Below the pieces are notes generated by a model. It was not told the origin of the DNA. It did not search any database and saw only the letters and a list, made by a program, of their open reading frames with translations. From assembly GCA_038373865.1 (NCBI GenBank), contig JAXGGA010002271.1:1-64000 (forward strand): 64,000 bases of DNA, written 5' to 3'. Position numbers and translations under genes: made by a program. The stretch is from Uloborus plumipes (Eukaryota > Arthropoda > Arachnida > Araneae > Uloboridae). Each line of letters begins with the position of its first letter. Within the stretch, counting starts at the first letter, position 1. Positions 32,269 to 45,500 of this stretch are shown here, one piece after another.

Positions 32269-35200
32269 GACAAAATGGAAGACGAAGAGCATTGTGACCA
32301 GAGTGACTCAGCCGGCACGAAAGCTGACTCTAATGAGGCTGCACAAGAAGGAGGCATACTTGTAGAGGCACCGGCACAAGCTCTTCCTGCTGATGAAGAC
32401 GAAAATGATCCGGGAGGGGAGAGATGCGTCACTCTATTGGAGATCAGTCAACCGAATGGTGAAACTATTTATCTTCCACAAGATGGATTTGATCTATCTG
32501 GTAACCGATATCTTGTTACCAATGACGATGGAAGCACTTTTTATTTCTTGCTAGATGGATCAGAGGCATTGAATTGTACTGAAGAGTCACTCATTCAGAG
32601 TGGGATTAGTGTGCAACCCAGCATCTATTATTTGAGCAGCGAAGATAAGCCAGATGAACTACTCACTCTACAGGATACTGTTGAAGGAAATGAGTCGCGT
32701 GAAAATGAAAACGCTCCTTCCTCGACTGCTGAGGCGGATTCTGTACATTTATCTAAAGATACTGAAAACAGCCAAACTTCTGAAACTGAACAAGTATCGT
32801 ACTGCCATGTCGCTTTGCCGTCTTCATTCCATATTTCCCCCTTTGCTGCTGAGGGTTCAGGAAATTGTAAATTGAGCTATCTGGCTTCAGTCGCACAGGT
32901 GCTGGCCAAACAGCAGTCAAATTATGTCATGGTTTCTAATGATGATGAAAATAATGCTTCAACAAGTGCAACTGAATCCGTCTTCATTACTCATCAACAG
33001 ATAGCAGACAATGAACCAAGTCTTGTATTGACTCATGATGCAATTCGCGCAACAGATGAGAATGAAGAGGAAAGGCACAGTGCTCAAAATCAGATTGAAG
33101 CAAATGATTTTGATGCTGTTAATGCTGCATCTTGTTCTACGGACGAAATCCGAACTAATAATGCTGTATCGGTTATATCCTCTGCTTTAAATATCCATAA
33201 AAATAAGCGGACAGACAGAAGTACTGATAATAGCTCTTCCCCCCTAAGTGCTTCTGTAGAGCATAATGAAAATACATGCAATGAAGACGAAAGTTCAATT
33301 TTAAATTCCAATGACCAATTGATTAGTGACAAAAACAACTTGAGAATTACTGCCCCTTTAATTGAAAATGTTCCATTAGAAAGTGATGCGGGTGATGATT
33401 GTTTAGATTTAAGCTACAAAGGTTCTATTGTTCTTAAAGTTAATGATGAATCTCAGTCAATTGCTGATAATTGTGTGAATGAAAGTACTTTTTTTGTAAT
33501 TGATAATGAATGTCTTGGACTTAAGGATACAAATACTTTCCATGCTGAAGAAAACAGCAGTGGCGATGTCAATGTCTCTGAAAGTTCTAGCAGAGATTCC
33601 TACCTTGAAGAAAATAAGCAAGAATCCAAGAAAGATTTTCTTTCAGATGCAAGACACCCTGACAACAATAACCTGTCTACCTGTGATCCGGAAAATGCTT
33701 CCACTGACGTGGATGATATTGCTGTGAGTAATGCCTGTGATGAGAGTACGAATAGTGAAAATGAACATCTTCTGCCTCCCATGAATCTTTTACAGAGTGA
33801 ATCTACCATGGAGGCTGCCGACATTTTCAATACCGCTGCTCCTGCAGAAAATTATGACAATGTGAATAGAATGCTTTTGGATGATGAAATGAACCACTTA
33901 GTTTCTTTAAAAACGCACCTTCCTACATCATCTAAAGAAATAGCAGATAATTTTAATCGTTCGAATTTGGAAACATCTTGTGAGTCAAACAATAGTTATC
34001 ATTCACCATCTGGTGAAGTATGTGCAATGAATAGTGATTCTAATTTGGATAAAACTGCTGTATTAAACAATGTTCAGAGAAACCTTGTTGCAGAAGCAGA
34101 ACCACCTTCTTCAGACATAGATGAAGCATTACCTTCTACAGACATAGATGATGCATTATCTTCAACAGATGTAGAGGATGCATTACCTTCTACAGACGTA
34201 GATGATGATGCATTACCTTCTACAGATGTAGATGATGCATTACCTTCTACAGATGTAGATAATGATGCATTACCTTCTACAGATGTAGATGAGGATGCAT
34301 TACCTTCTACAGATGTAGATGATGATGCATTACCTTCTACAGATGTAGAGGATGATGCATTACCTTCTACAGATGTAGATGATGATGCACTACCTTCTAC
34401 AGATGTAGATGATGATGCACTACCTTCTACAGATGTCGATGATGCATTACCCTCTACAGATGTAGATGATGCATTACATTCTACAGATGTAGATGATGCA
34501 TTGCCTTCTACAGATGTAGATTATGCATTGCCTTCTACAGACATACACAGTCCATTACCTTCTACAGATATACGCAGTCCATCACCTTCTACAGATACAG
34601 ATGGTGCATCAAGTAGTATTCTAACTGCGTTGTCTCCCAGTCGCAACACTTCTTGTTCTTCGAGTTACGATAACTCTTCAACAATAAAAGCAGCCAATCA
34701 TGGTGCAGAAAGTCATTTAGGAAAATTATCTTCTGAAGATATTTTTGTTTTATCTAGCCAAAAAGCTGCTTCTCTAGGTTCTATGAACGTTACAAAAGTT
34801 CCTTTTAGTTCAATATTAACAGATAATTGTGAGAACATTGCAGAAACATCATCAGAACAGGCTGATGTACAATTAATTAAGAGTAATACAGATGCAGGAA
34901 TAAATGAAAACTTGAGTTCATCTCAAAAATGTGCTCAAAATGTCTTTGAAGTCAATAAATCTTCGGATGTTTCAATGCTGGAAGATTCTTCAAATGCTGA
35001 GAAAACATCTGAAGATGAGAGCAGCAGCTATAAAACACCTGAACAGGTTGAAAAACTTAATGACTCTCATGAAGTTACTGAAAATCATCTGAAAAGTTCC
35101 GAAGCATATGTGTCAGTTCTTGAACGTAATGAATGCGATGATTCTGAAAAAACACCCATAAAAAAGTGTGCCAAGGGCAGAATGTCGAGTCAAGATTTCA

Positions 35201-36584
35201 GTAATTCTTTTGAAGATGTAAACCGAGACGCAGAAATTTCTGAGTCTTCTATTGAACTAGCACCAACTTCATGTAAAGCTACGGATGACAGCGATGAAAA
35301 TAAACAAGACGCACTTCCAGTGACTGCAGGAGGCCATTTTGAGCATCAAAATGAAGTAGTGAATGAGACAGCTGAACAGGATGGAAACGATAATTCTGAC
35401 GATGTCAGATTGGAAGAAACATTAGTTAGACCTCCAAAGAAAACTTATATCAAAAGGAGGAAAATAGATCCCCCTGTTTCACCTCCTAAATTAAATACGG
35501 ATAAAGAGAGAAAAATTGAGCTATTTTCTTGTGAGGAACTTACTGATGGCATCTTCAACAGAAATGACGAGGAAACTAGTGATGTTGTGAAGCATTCAAC
35601 TTCTCCTAAAGAGGATGATAAAAGTGACGAGGAGGATGATCTCTCTCTTTTGTCTGGAATAAAAAGTAAAGTTTCTGCTACGTACAAACGAAAGAGGAAA
35701 GAAGACAATACGAGGAATCTTAGATCTCGATCTGCAACTTCTTCTAAACAGACATCGAAAGACGATTTATCTGTTGCCTCAGATGATCAGGATAGTGATG
35801 AGAGCTTAAAGCTGCGATTCATGGAGACTGAAAACCCAGAAAGCCTTTACTGGGGAGCTTATCTCATGAACGCTTCTTTCAATTCTCCAGAAAATAAAAA
35901 GGATTCTCAAATTTCTTCTAAATCTAGTGCGGGAAGGAAAAGAGTGCGTTTTGCACCTCCAGTAGATCACCCCTCTGCTGAAATTGAAAACCCGAAGGGT
36001 TGGAATAAAGTAGTTGAAAGTCCACCGACGGAATCACCAGAAGAGATTCAGGTGGAGAGACAGCAATTAGGACATAAAGCCAAGAAACAGCTTAGATCCA
36101 TTTATAAGTTCAAAACCATTTCAGATCAAAAAACTAGCAAGCCAAATATTGTTAAATATCGTGCTATTATGAAAAAATATGGAAGGTCAAAACTGAAAAA
36201 AATGCTCTCCCATAAACATTTAGAGGAGCCAGTAGATATTCCCAGAACTGACAGTCAGGTGAATGGAACAAATCATACAGTAGGCAGACTTTGTATTATA
36301 GATGCTCCACGAAGGATACCTATATATGATGATACACCAATTGATGATACATCTATTGGTTGTGATTTTAAATGCTGTTATTGTGATTTTGAAACTCCAG
36401 AGGTGGAAAATCTAATTTTTCACTTGAAATATTGTCTAGATTCAAGGAGGAGGGTTCGAACATCACCAGTCTTATCCGATGTAAATAATATAGAGTTAAG
36501 ACACAGGATAGGAGGTGAACAGCGAAATATTTGTGAAAATGGTTCTTCTGCTAAAAGGCGCCGTAATGGTTCTGTGGACTCTGA
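32269..36584 (+). CDS. PWWP gene, first coding exon (start codon 32275)
   Basis: The exon begins after acceptor tgtatgtgtag at 32268; ATG at 32275 has a good context (ACAAAATGG) and is the first in frame, so an upstream non-coding exon is likely. It runs 4,310 coding bases to donor GTAAGT at 36585, leaving GA to pair with C of the next exon (Asp). It holds the acidic region, the tandem repeat and the zinc finger. A 4.3-kb uninterrupted frame in AT-rich DNA strongly supports coding. Confidence 0.92.
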
Positions 36585-39500
36585 GTAAGTCTCTTTTGCA
36601 TTTACTTTTCTTTTCAAGCTTTTAAGTTTCTTAATTTTTTTCATGTGAAGCACTGTCTTTTAAAATTATCATTTCATTGGGAATTTCCCCAGCCCATAGA
36701 TGTTAATCGCCCTCAGGTTGGTAACCACTATTCTAAGCATTGCAGATTTGAGATAGTTGACCATTGTATACAGGGCAGTCATCCAATGTGGAAATCGGAA
36801 ATAATCGGAGAATTTTGCTGTACTTAGAGAAAATTTTTAATTTCAGCATATAATTTTTTAATATTAAAAGATAACTTTCATCTGTATTTTAAAAATGTTA
36901 AAGTGAGAAAATATTAGCGTAAGAACTATAGGTCAACACTCGCAGTCGCCAGTGGCCAAATGCGACCAATTTTCACGATTTGGCGATCACTAGTTTCACT
37001 GAGGTCGCCAACATGGCCAGGCCAGGACTGGACTGGCCAGGTCGGGAAGTCGGCGATCGCCGAGGGCCCCCAAGCAGGGAAAGGCCTCCAAAACGAGTTA
37101 AAAAAAAAAAAAAATGTGTGACTTTTTTTTTTTTTTGTGTGTGTGTGTGTTAGGAGGATCCGACCTATTAGGGACACCAAACAAAGAAAAGAGGAAAATT
37201 GTAGTGTTTTTTTTTTTTTTAATTTAGAATACGAGATCCGAGCTTAGAATAGCCCTCAAATGCGGGGGAAAAAGAAACATTTAGTGGCTCTTTTTAAAGG
37301 TTCGAGCTATGAAGGGCCCCAAACAAAGAAAATGAGATCTTATTAATCTTTTTTTAGTTGATTTCCTTTATGGGGCCCCCTGCCCTAGAAATGGTTTTTC
37401 CATCTCCCTGAAATACACTCCTAAAATTTGTGTTTCAGTGAGCTTTATATTATATAAGCATATGATTTATCTTTTTATTTCTTTTGGGCGAAGGGAGGGG
37501 ATTAGGTGGTATCAGGGGCCCCCGCACATCAATCAGTGAATTCGTGGGCCCTGGGTCAGATATTGCAACAGGACCATCTTCAACACTCACCCTCTCCCTC
37601 CTTTCCATATCAAATTTTTGAGATTGGGAAGTTTTTTTGGAATTTTGAAACTTTTTTAATCCGCTTTATTCTAAATGTTCTATCATTTCATTTAATTTTA
37701 TAATGAGGGATATTAAAGGGGTCGCAACAGGCCCATATCCAGAGGACCCCCCCTTCCAACCAACGCAATCTTTCTATTTCGTAACTCAAAACAGGAAAAT
37801 AATTTATTTATTCCTTCTTTTGTGCAACTTTCTAATAAAACTAGGAACCCTAAATGGGGGGGGGGGGACGTTTTTTTAAAGGATCTCACCTAGAAAGGGC
37901 CCTTCTGCAAGAAAGAAAGAAATTGGGGCGTTTTCTTCCTTTTTTTTTTTTTTTGGATTTAGAATCCGAGCTAGGAAAAAGGTCCCCAAACGAAGAAAAA
38001 GAAAAATTAAGTAGTTTTTTTATAGATTGAAGCTGTAAAGGAGCCCCAAAGGAGGAGTAAGAGAGATTGTAGCATTTTTTTTTTAAATTTGATGTCTTTG
38101 TTGGGCCCACTCCCCCACAAATGGTTTTTCCATCTCGTTAACTTTGTTTCAGTGAACTCTATTCTAGGCATATGATTTATCTGTATATTTGGAGGAGGGG
38201 GGACTATGTGGTATCAGGGGCCCCGCACATCTATCAGTGAATTCATGTGTGTGGGCCTCGGACCAGATATTGTAACGGGGTCCCCCTACAACAGGGTCAT
38301 TCCATGTCAAATCAACACAATTTTGGAAGAGTTTCAGAATTGATGTCTCAGATTTTCATGATTTTTGGTATGCAGCATTATATCATAGACATATGAAAAA
38401 ATACCAAATTTCAGTTACATAGCACAATTATTTTTTAAGTTATAAATTTTTTAAATTTTAAATTTCTTTGAAAAAACACGATACTTAACCACATTAAAAT
38501 GCCTATAGGCTCGCAACCAGTGGTGATATTAACCTGGGACTGGTCTCATTTTAAAGCTGTTGAATAGGGCTTTATTATGATATGCTACAACATAGGGGTT
38601 AAATTTTTAAAAAAATTTAAATTTTAAAATTAAATTTTAAATTTTAAATTTTTCAAAAAGTGGCAATTTTAAAAATTCCAAAAAATTACCAAAAATTGTT
38701 TGTGATGTCTTGATACATATTGCAAAATTCTATGATGGGATCTCAATGGGATCAGGAGATACAGGGCTTCAGAGATACACATGTTTTGTCAATAATATAC
38801 CATATTAGTAAAATTTTATTGTTTTTGAACTAATTTTCCTATGCAATGTGCAGGATCCTATTATATTAATAAAACGCAGTGATTACTTTATTTTACCATG
38901 TTTGCAAACCTCTCATTTGCCTACATGTAGAGGGAAACCCCCTTTTACTCAGATAAAAAGGGAATTTCCCTTGGGGGAAACCCCTTTAACTAGGTGAAAG
39001 CTGATTGGAATACAAGTAAGGGAAATTCCCTTTAACTGTAAGAAAAGGGAGATTTCCCTCCGTGGGGGGATTCCCCTTTTCACAAGTATAAGCTTATTGG
39101 TCAAGCAGACAAGATCACTCATTTACAGCTAGTTTAGCATCACAGTTGCTTGTAGGAAGTTCATTTGATGTTTCATGTGATGTTGTATCAAGAAGATAAC
39201 TTATTTCTTGGCCCCTGCACGTTTCCTTGCTGATTTCTCCCTATTTATCACTTTCATGATGGATACCACTAACAAGATAGTAAAAATGGATTGCTTTAAC
39301 CCTTTTAATAAGCCAAATCACTCCCATGCAAGAAAAAGACTGAGACGTGTTACTTCATGGATGTGTGACTTGATTCCAGGAACATCCGAGTTATCCGTGG
39401 TCTGTGATAGTTGTAGGAAGCAGCTGACAAAGTTGAAAAATGAAAAAGATGGGGAAACTTCCCCTGGAACTAGCAAGGTACCTGAAGAAAGTCAGTCTGA

Positions 39501-42500
39501 TACTGAAATTGAAGAATCACCTATAGATATACCATTTTCAAATGAATCTGAAGCTCTGAGTTCCCTTAACAGCTCTCTTTTAGAGATGGGAGAGTCGCCT
39601 GTAGACAAAAAGAGGATGCAATCAAAAATTTACTCTACTGAAAAGGCCAACCGAATCAATGTGGCTGTCAAGAGAAAACTGCTAGTGAATGCATCGAGCG
39701 ATGAAGAGAATGATGATTCACAAGACGAGTTCTTTACACATGTGAAAAAACTGTACAACAGCTTCACTAGTAGGAAGAAGAAGCTTCAACTGCTGACTCT
39801 TATGCCTGACAGCTGGAGTGTGAGGAAAGTAATGCGGGAATTTTCAGCCCCTAACTATTTAGTTCGACAAGCCAAGACATTGTTGAAAGAAAAGGGCGCC
39901 TTGTCTGGTCCTGATATGAAACCAGGAAAAAGTTTATCAAAGCATACCGTTGATATTGTGAAAGGATTTTATACAAGTGACGAAATAAGCCGAGCAATGC
40001 CGGGGATTAAGGACTTTATATCAGTGAAAGACCACAGCACAGGTATTAAAGAACATGTTGCAAAAAGGTTGATGCTTAATAATTTAAAAGAAGCCTATGA
40101 AGTTTTCAAAGAAAAATTCCCAGCTGTAAAAGTAGGATTTTCTAAATTTGCAGAGCTGAAACCCAAAAATTGTGTGCTAGCAGGCCAGAGTGGAACACAC
40201 TCAGTCTGTGTGTGCACTACTCATCAGAATGTGAAGCTTATGTTTGAAAATGGAAGAATGAGCTCAATGACAGATGGAAAAATAAAAACATACAAGGACT
40301 GCCTGCAAATGATGGTTTGCAGCCCCCCACCATCAACTGACTTCTTTTCAACTTGTGTGTCATGTCCGGGTACCAGAGGGATTAGAGAACTTTTGGAAAA
40401 AGCATATGAAGACAATGCAATTGAGACTATCACATACAGACAGTGGATCTCTGTGGATCGATGTAACTTAGAAATTATCCAAAAACCGGTTAGTGAATTT
40501 ATTGATGTATTTTGTAATAAACTTCCTATCTTACTTCGTCATCACTTTATAGCAAAAGAACAAAGTGCATTTTTGAGACACACAAAGGAAAATCTTCTGG
40601 AATGTGAAGTAGCTGTTATTTGTGACTTTTCTGAGAATTATTCTATTATTATACAAGACGAGGCACAATCATATCATTGGTCGAATACTCAGGCAACCAT
40701 TCACCCTTTTGTGGTATATTTTAAAGAGAAGGAAGTTGAGCATTTAAATTTCGTAATAATATCAGACTGCCTCAACCACAACACTACAGCTGTCTACCTG
40801 TTCCAGAAAAAATTGATGGAATACTTGAAGTGCAAATTTCAAAGACCTGTCAAAAAATTCTTTTATTTCTCTGATGGCTCTGCAGCCCAATACAAAAATA
40901 AAAAAAATTTTATTAACTTGTGTAATTACAAGCAAGATTTTGGAGCTGAGGCTGAATGGCACTTTTCAGCTACAGCACATGGCAAAGGTCCATGCGATGG
41001 GCTCGGGGCCACAGTAAAAAGACTAGCCGCCAGAGCAAGCCTACAAAGACCGTATCAGGATCAAATCACGAATGCAAGGCAATTATTTGAATGGTCACAT
41101 AAGAACATAGCTAACATCGACTTTGTATTTGTGACCATTGAAGAATACATTAAAACTGAAGAACAACTGGCTAACCGGTACGATACAGCTCTAACTATAT
41201 CAGGAACCCAAAAATTTCATGCCTTTATACCTCTCAGATGTGGAACCAAAGTAAATGCAAAGTTATTTTCTTCTGCAGATGTTTCAAGCATATTTCCTGT
41301 TTTGAAGGACGTTCAGCAGACATCATTTTCAGACATTAGTGGGTATATAACATCTATCTATAATGAGACTTGGTGGTTGAGTTATGTTCTGGATAAAGAT
41401 GAAGACAGCAGTCAAGTGCAAGTTACATTCCTCCATCCTTCAGGTCCGTCATCCTCATTTATATATCCCACACCACCTGACACACTGTGGATCCCATTTT
41501 CAGATGTAATGTGCAAAGTGAACCCCACCACTCAGACTGGCCGAACATACAGTTTACCAGACAGTGAACTAAACAAATGTGTGGGTATCTTCCAACAATT
41601 GAAGTCTTCATAAATTAATTTGTTAATAATTAACTCATAAAATAAGGCTGAGAATGGTAAGTGTCTATGTGATATTCCTCTATTTAAAAAATTAAAAGTA
41701 ATAGCCACTGCTTGTTTTATTGATATGTGTTGTTTGTTTCATTCAATAAACTGTACAAAATTTCCTCTGTTGATACTAATTCTGGTATTTTTCACAAAAC
41801 GTGTATTTCTGAAGCCCTGTATCTCCTGATCCCATTGAGATCCCATCATAGAATTTTGCAATATGTATTAAGACATCACAAACAATTTTTGGTAATTTTT
41901 TGGAATTTTTAAAATTGCCACTTTTTGAAAAATTTAAAATTTAAAATTTAATTTTAAAATTTAAATTTTTTAAAAAATTTAACCCCTATGTTGTAGCATA
42001 TCATAATAAAGCCCTATTCAACAGCTTTAAAATGAGACCAGTCCCAGGTTAATATCACCACTGGTTGCGAGCCTATAGGCATTTTAATGTGTTAAAGTAT
42101 GGTGTTTTTTCAAAGAAATTTAAAATTTAAAAAATTTATAACTTCAAAAATAATTGGGCTATGTAACTGAAATTTGGTATTTTTTCATATGTCTATGATA
42201 TAATGCTGCATACCAAAAATCATGAAAATCTGAGACATCAAGTCTGAATCAGTGTGTTGATTTCACATGGAATGACCCAACAGCAAACGTAAAGTTTCTA
42301 TTTTGTAACGCAAAATTGGAAAACATTTTATTTCATTTTCAACTTTCTAATAACATTAAGAAAAACCTTTATTTTGTTACTGTTAACAAGTAAAAATTTG
42401 AAGAACTACAGAAAAATTTGGGCAATTCAAAATCTCGACTGCAAAATATATTTGAACACTCGTCATAATGTTCTTCCAGCTCCCTTTCCCAATTCAGTTG

Positions 42501-45500
42501 AAAGCACGTGGGGATTTTTGTCTACACATGGCTCTAATTAACCCAGGCTCCAAGGACCAATATTCCCTAGTCCTGAGAAAAACCGGTAAACGTTCACAGA
42601 CCAGAGGATAGAATTCTTTCTAATGTGTTTCTTGCTTCGAGGTATTTTTTCTCCAACACAAACAACAAGTGAACAATATAAGCTCATTTGTAGAAAATGT
42701 CCTCTATGTGACATTCGGAGAAGCTTTCTCTAGAAACCAGTCAGTTAAAGGGTCGGCAAAAAGGGGATGTCGATCGTAAAACGTGTTTCATTCACAGAAA
42801 GGAACAATTTGCATCTATTTCCTGTTCACAGCTAGGTTTTGGGATTTTCTAATGGTTAGAAGGAAAGGGCTTTGCCGCGAACTCTAATAAAAGCTGCGAT
42901 CTTGCTCTATAGGGAATTCCTGTGTGGTCTCGTCCACAAGGGTTCCGATGGGATCTGGACATTTCCGTTCAGCGCTGGTGGTTTCTCACTCACATCTGGC
43001 CTTCAACAGAAACTTTGCTGTGATATGACCAGATAAAAAAAAATAATGTTAAACTTCCCACAAAATGTATGAAAGAAGGATGAACTACAACAATGTAATC
43101 CATTAATTAGCTTATTTGTCATTGCTTGACGTGAGCGAGCAGGATGAAAAACTATGTAAGTTCGAATTAATGTTCTAAAAATGCACACTGGATTCCTTTT
43201 GAGCCCATGAAGATTATTTTCCATAATTAAATACATTGTTCTAAATGCTATGTTTTTATTTGAATTTCTAAAGCATAATTTTCAATAATTGATCCCTTCA
43301 CCCTTTTCTCTGGCAGAAGAAAACTTAAAACATGTTTTTTTTTTCTTTTTGGAAAAATGTAGATCGGTTAAGAAACATCTGGATCAGAAGTTAAGAGGAA
43401 AGAATTTGCATTATATTATACATTTAAATCATGTTAATATTTTAGGAGTATATTTTGCTACCATTGTGTTGTTCATTATTTTTGTTCATTTTTTCAAATG
43501 TTCATAAATTATATTATTTGATTTTGTTTAAGTTACAGCTTTTAAACTGAGGTTGAAGTTTCATTAAAAAAGTTATAAGGATCAAAACAGTGCTTATATG
43601 TGTATTATGCTCTATCAATATAGGCAATAATGTTAAAACTAAAGCCTCTGAAGGGTATTTTTGTGCCTTCCCCCCGTTACTCCTCTGCTTTCTATCATTA
43701 TGTTTTTTGTTTTTTTTTTACATTAGCAACTAAATTTAACTTCAAAAAAAATTCTGTTAACAATTACAAAGCTCAATGAATTAAGGTATATGTATTATAT
43801 ATTTACTCTGTCAGTTAAATCCTATTTTAAAAAATAATAAAAACAAAGCAAGAAACAGTATAGTTGAGTCAGATTCTTAAAATAACAAAGTTAACTTTGG
43901 TGATATATGTATCCCAACCTTTTTAGTTTTTTTCAATAAAGAAAACCTCTTAATCAACGAAAACAGAAAAAAAATTTGGACATCAAAAAACTCTTTTCTC
44001 TAATTTTACAAAAAATTATTTTTTTCGCCCTTTTATTTTAATGCAATACAAAACATTTTTAATAAAAATTTATAATGGTAAGGTAGCTGATGGATTTTCT
44101 TTTTTGGTTTTGTTGAAAATAAATTTCTATAAAATACTAAAAAGTAAAGCAAACATTTTTTTTTTAAAATATATATTTTTTTTTTAATTTGAAACAAAAT
44201 TAATAAAAAAGCATTTTTTTTTTTAATGACCCTGGCAATGATTGTTTTTTTTTTTTTTTATTAAGAAAGGCATTTTTCTTCTCTTTGAAAACATTATTTT
44301 TACTCATAAAAAAATATTAAACGAAATATTATTTTAATTTTTACAAGCAAAAACCAGCTTTTAAAGAAAATTAAATAATAAAATCCTCCAGCGAAATGCA
44401 AAAAATTCATGTTCCAGCAATATTTTTGTAGCATATTTCCCCTCACCATGTTTTTCATTTTCTGACTATTTTATTAAATTACCGAAATTCAGTATTTTAG
44501 AAGTTTCCCTTTGTAATTGCTTTCCTTTATTAAATATTGTTTAAGCACGAGAAAAAAAAATATTTACACACTACCTTGTGTGTGCATGTGTTACTTGTGA
44601 TTGAAAAAAAAGAAAATTGTCGTTATAAAGAAAACATTTTTTTTTTTAATATCAATTTTTTAACTTAAAAAAACAGGTGTGGTCCTTTCAAAGGTTTTTA
44701 AACAATTTTTCGTTTTAAGACTGTCCAAAATTAAACTATTAAAAAATGTTTAGAGACTGGAAAAGTGCAAATGAAATGCTTTTAAATAATTTTTAAACTG
44801 TTTCCAGAATCTAGATTTCTTTTGAAAAATCATTAAATACCTTTTTGTAGCTCCCTTAAAAAAGTGCTTTCAATTCTATTTCTTATTAAAAAAAAACTGC
44901 GAATTAAACTGAATGGCCAGAATATTACTCTCTCCATTAACTATTTTTTTTTAAATCTCTACACTATTTTCCTTTTAAAGGATTTTTATTGCATTTTTAT
45001 ACTATTGGTTATTTTTATATTATGAAGTGCTGTGTCTGTCAGTGAGTTGGGGAACTGATCAAAAACTACTATGTAACTATACTGAAAACTGATGTAAGCA
45101 AGTGGTGATGTTCTAAGCAGGGTTGCCAGGCGTCCCAGATTTCAGGGTACAGTCCCGTTTTTTGAAAAATTGTCCCACATCCCGGAAAACCTTGATACGG
45201 GACGGCTAAAGTCCCGTATTCTAAGCTGGGGCAACTTTTTGCAAAACGAAACATTTTTAGAAAAATAAAGTAAAACAAAAAGTATGAAATAGAGTGATAA
45301 GAAAATTGATTTACTCATTATGTTTTTCTGTTCTGAAGTGTAATGTTAGTGTTCTGTTCAGTTAGAGCAGGAATCATTGTGACAGCCTATTCAACAATGA
45401 TGTCATTCATTGTAAAATAGGGTATTCTCCTTGTAAATGATTTTATTGTACCTTATTATATACACCCTTCTCAATTTTTTTCTGATGAAAGAAATATAAG

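Noticed and set aside
36926..38110. Short open frames in the GGGGCCCC-rich region
   Set aside because: They cross a diverged direct duplication inside a transposon and are not conserved between its copies.
39208..39255. N-terminal extension of the transposase ORF
   Set aside because: The frame is open from 39208 but the codon there is TTG; the first ATG is 39256.
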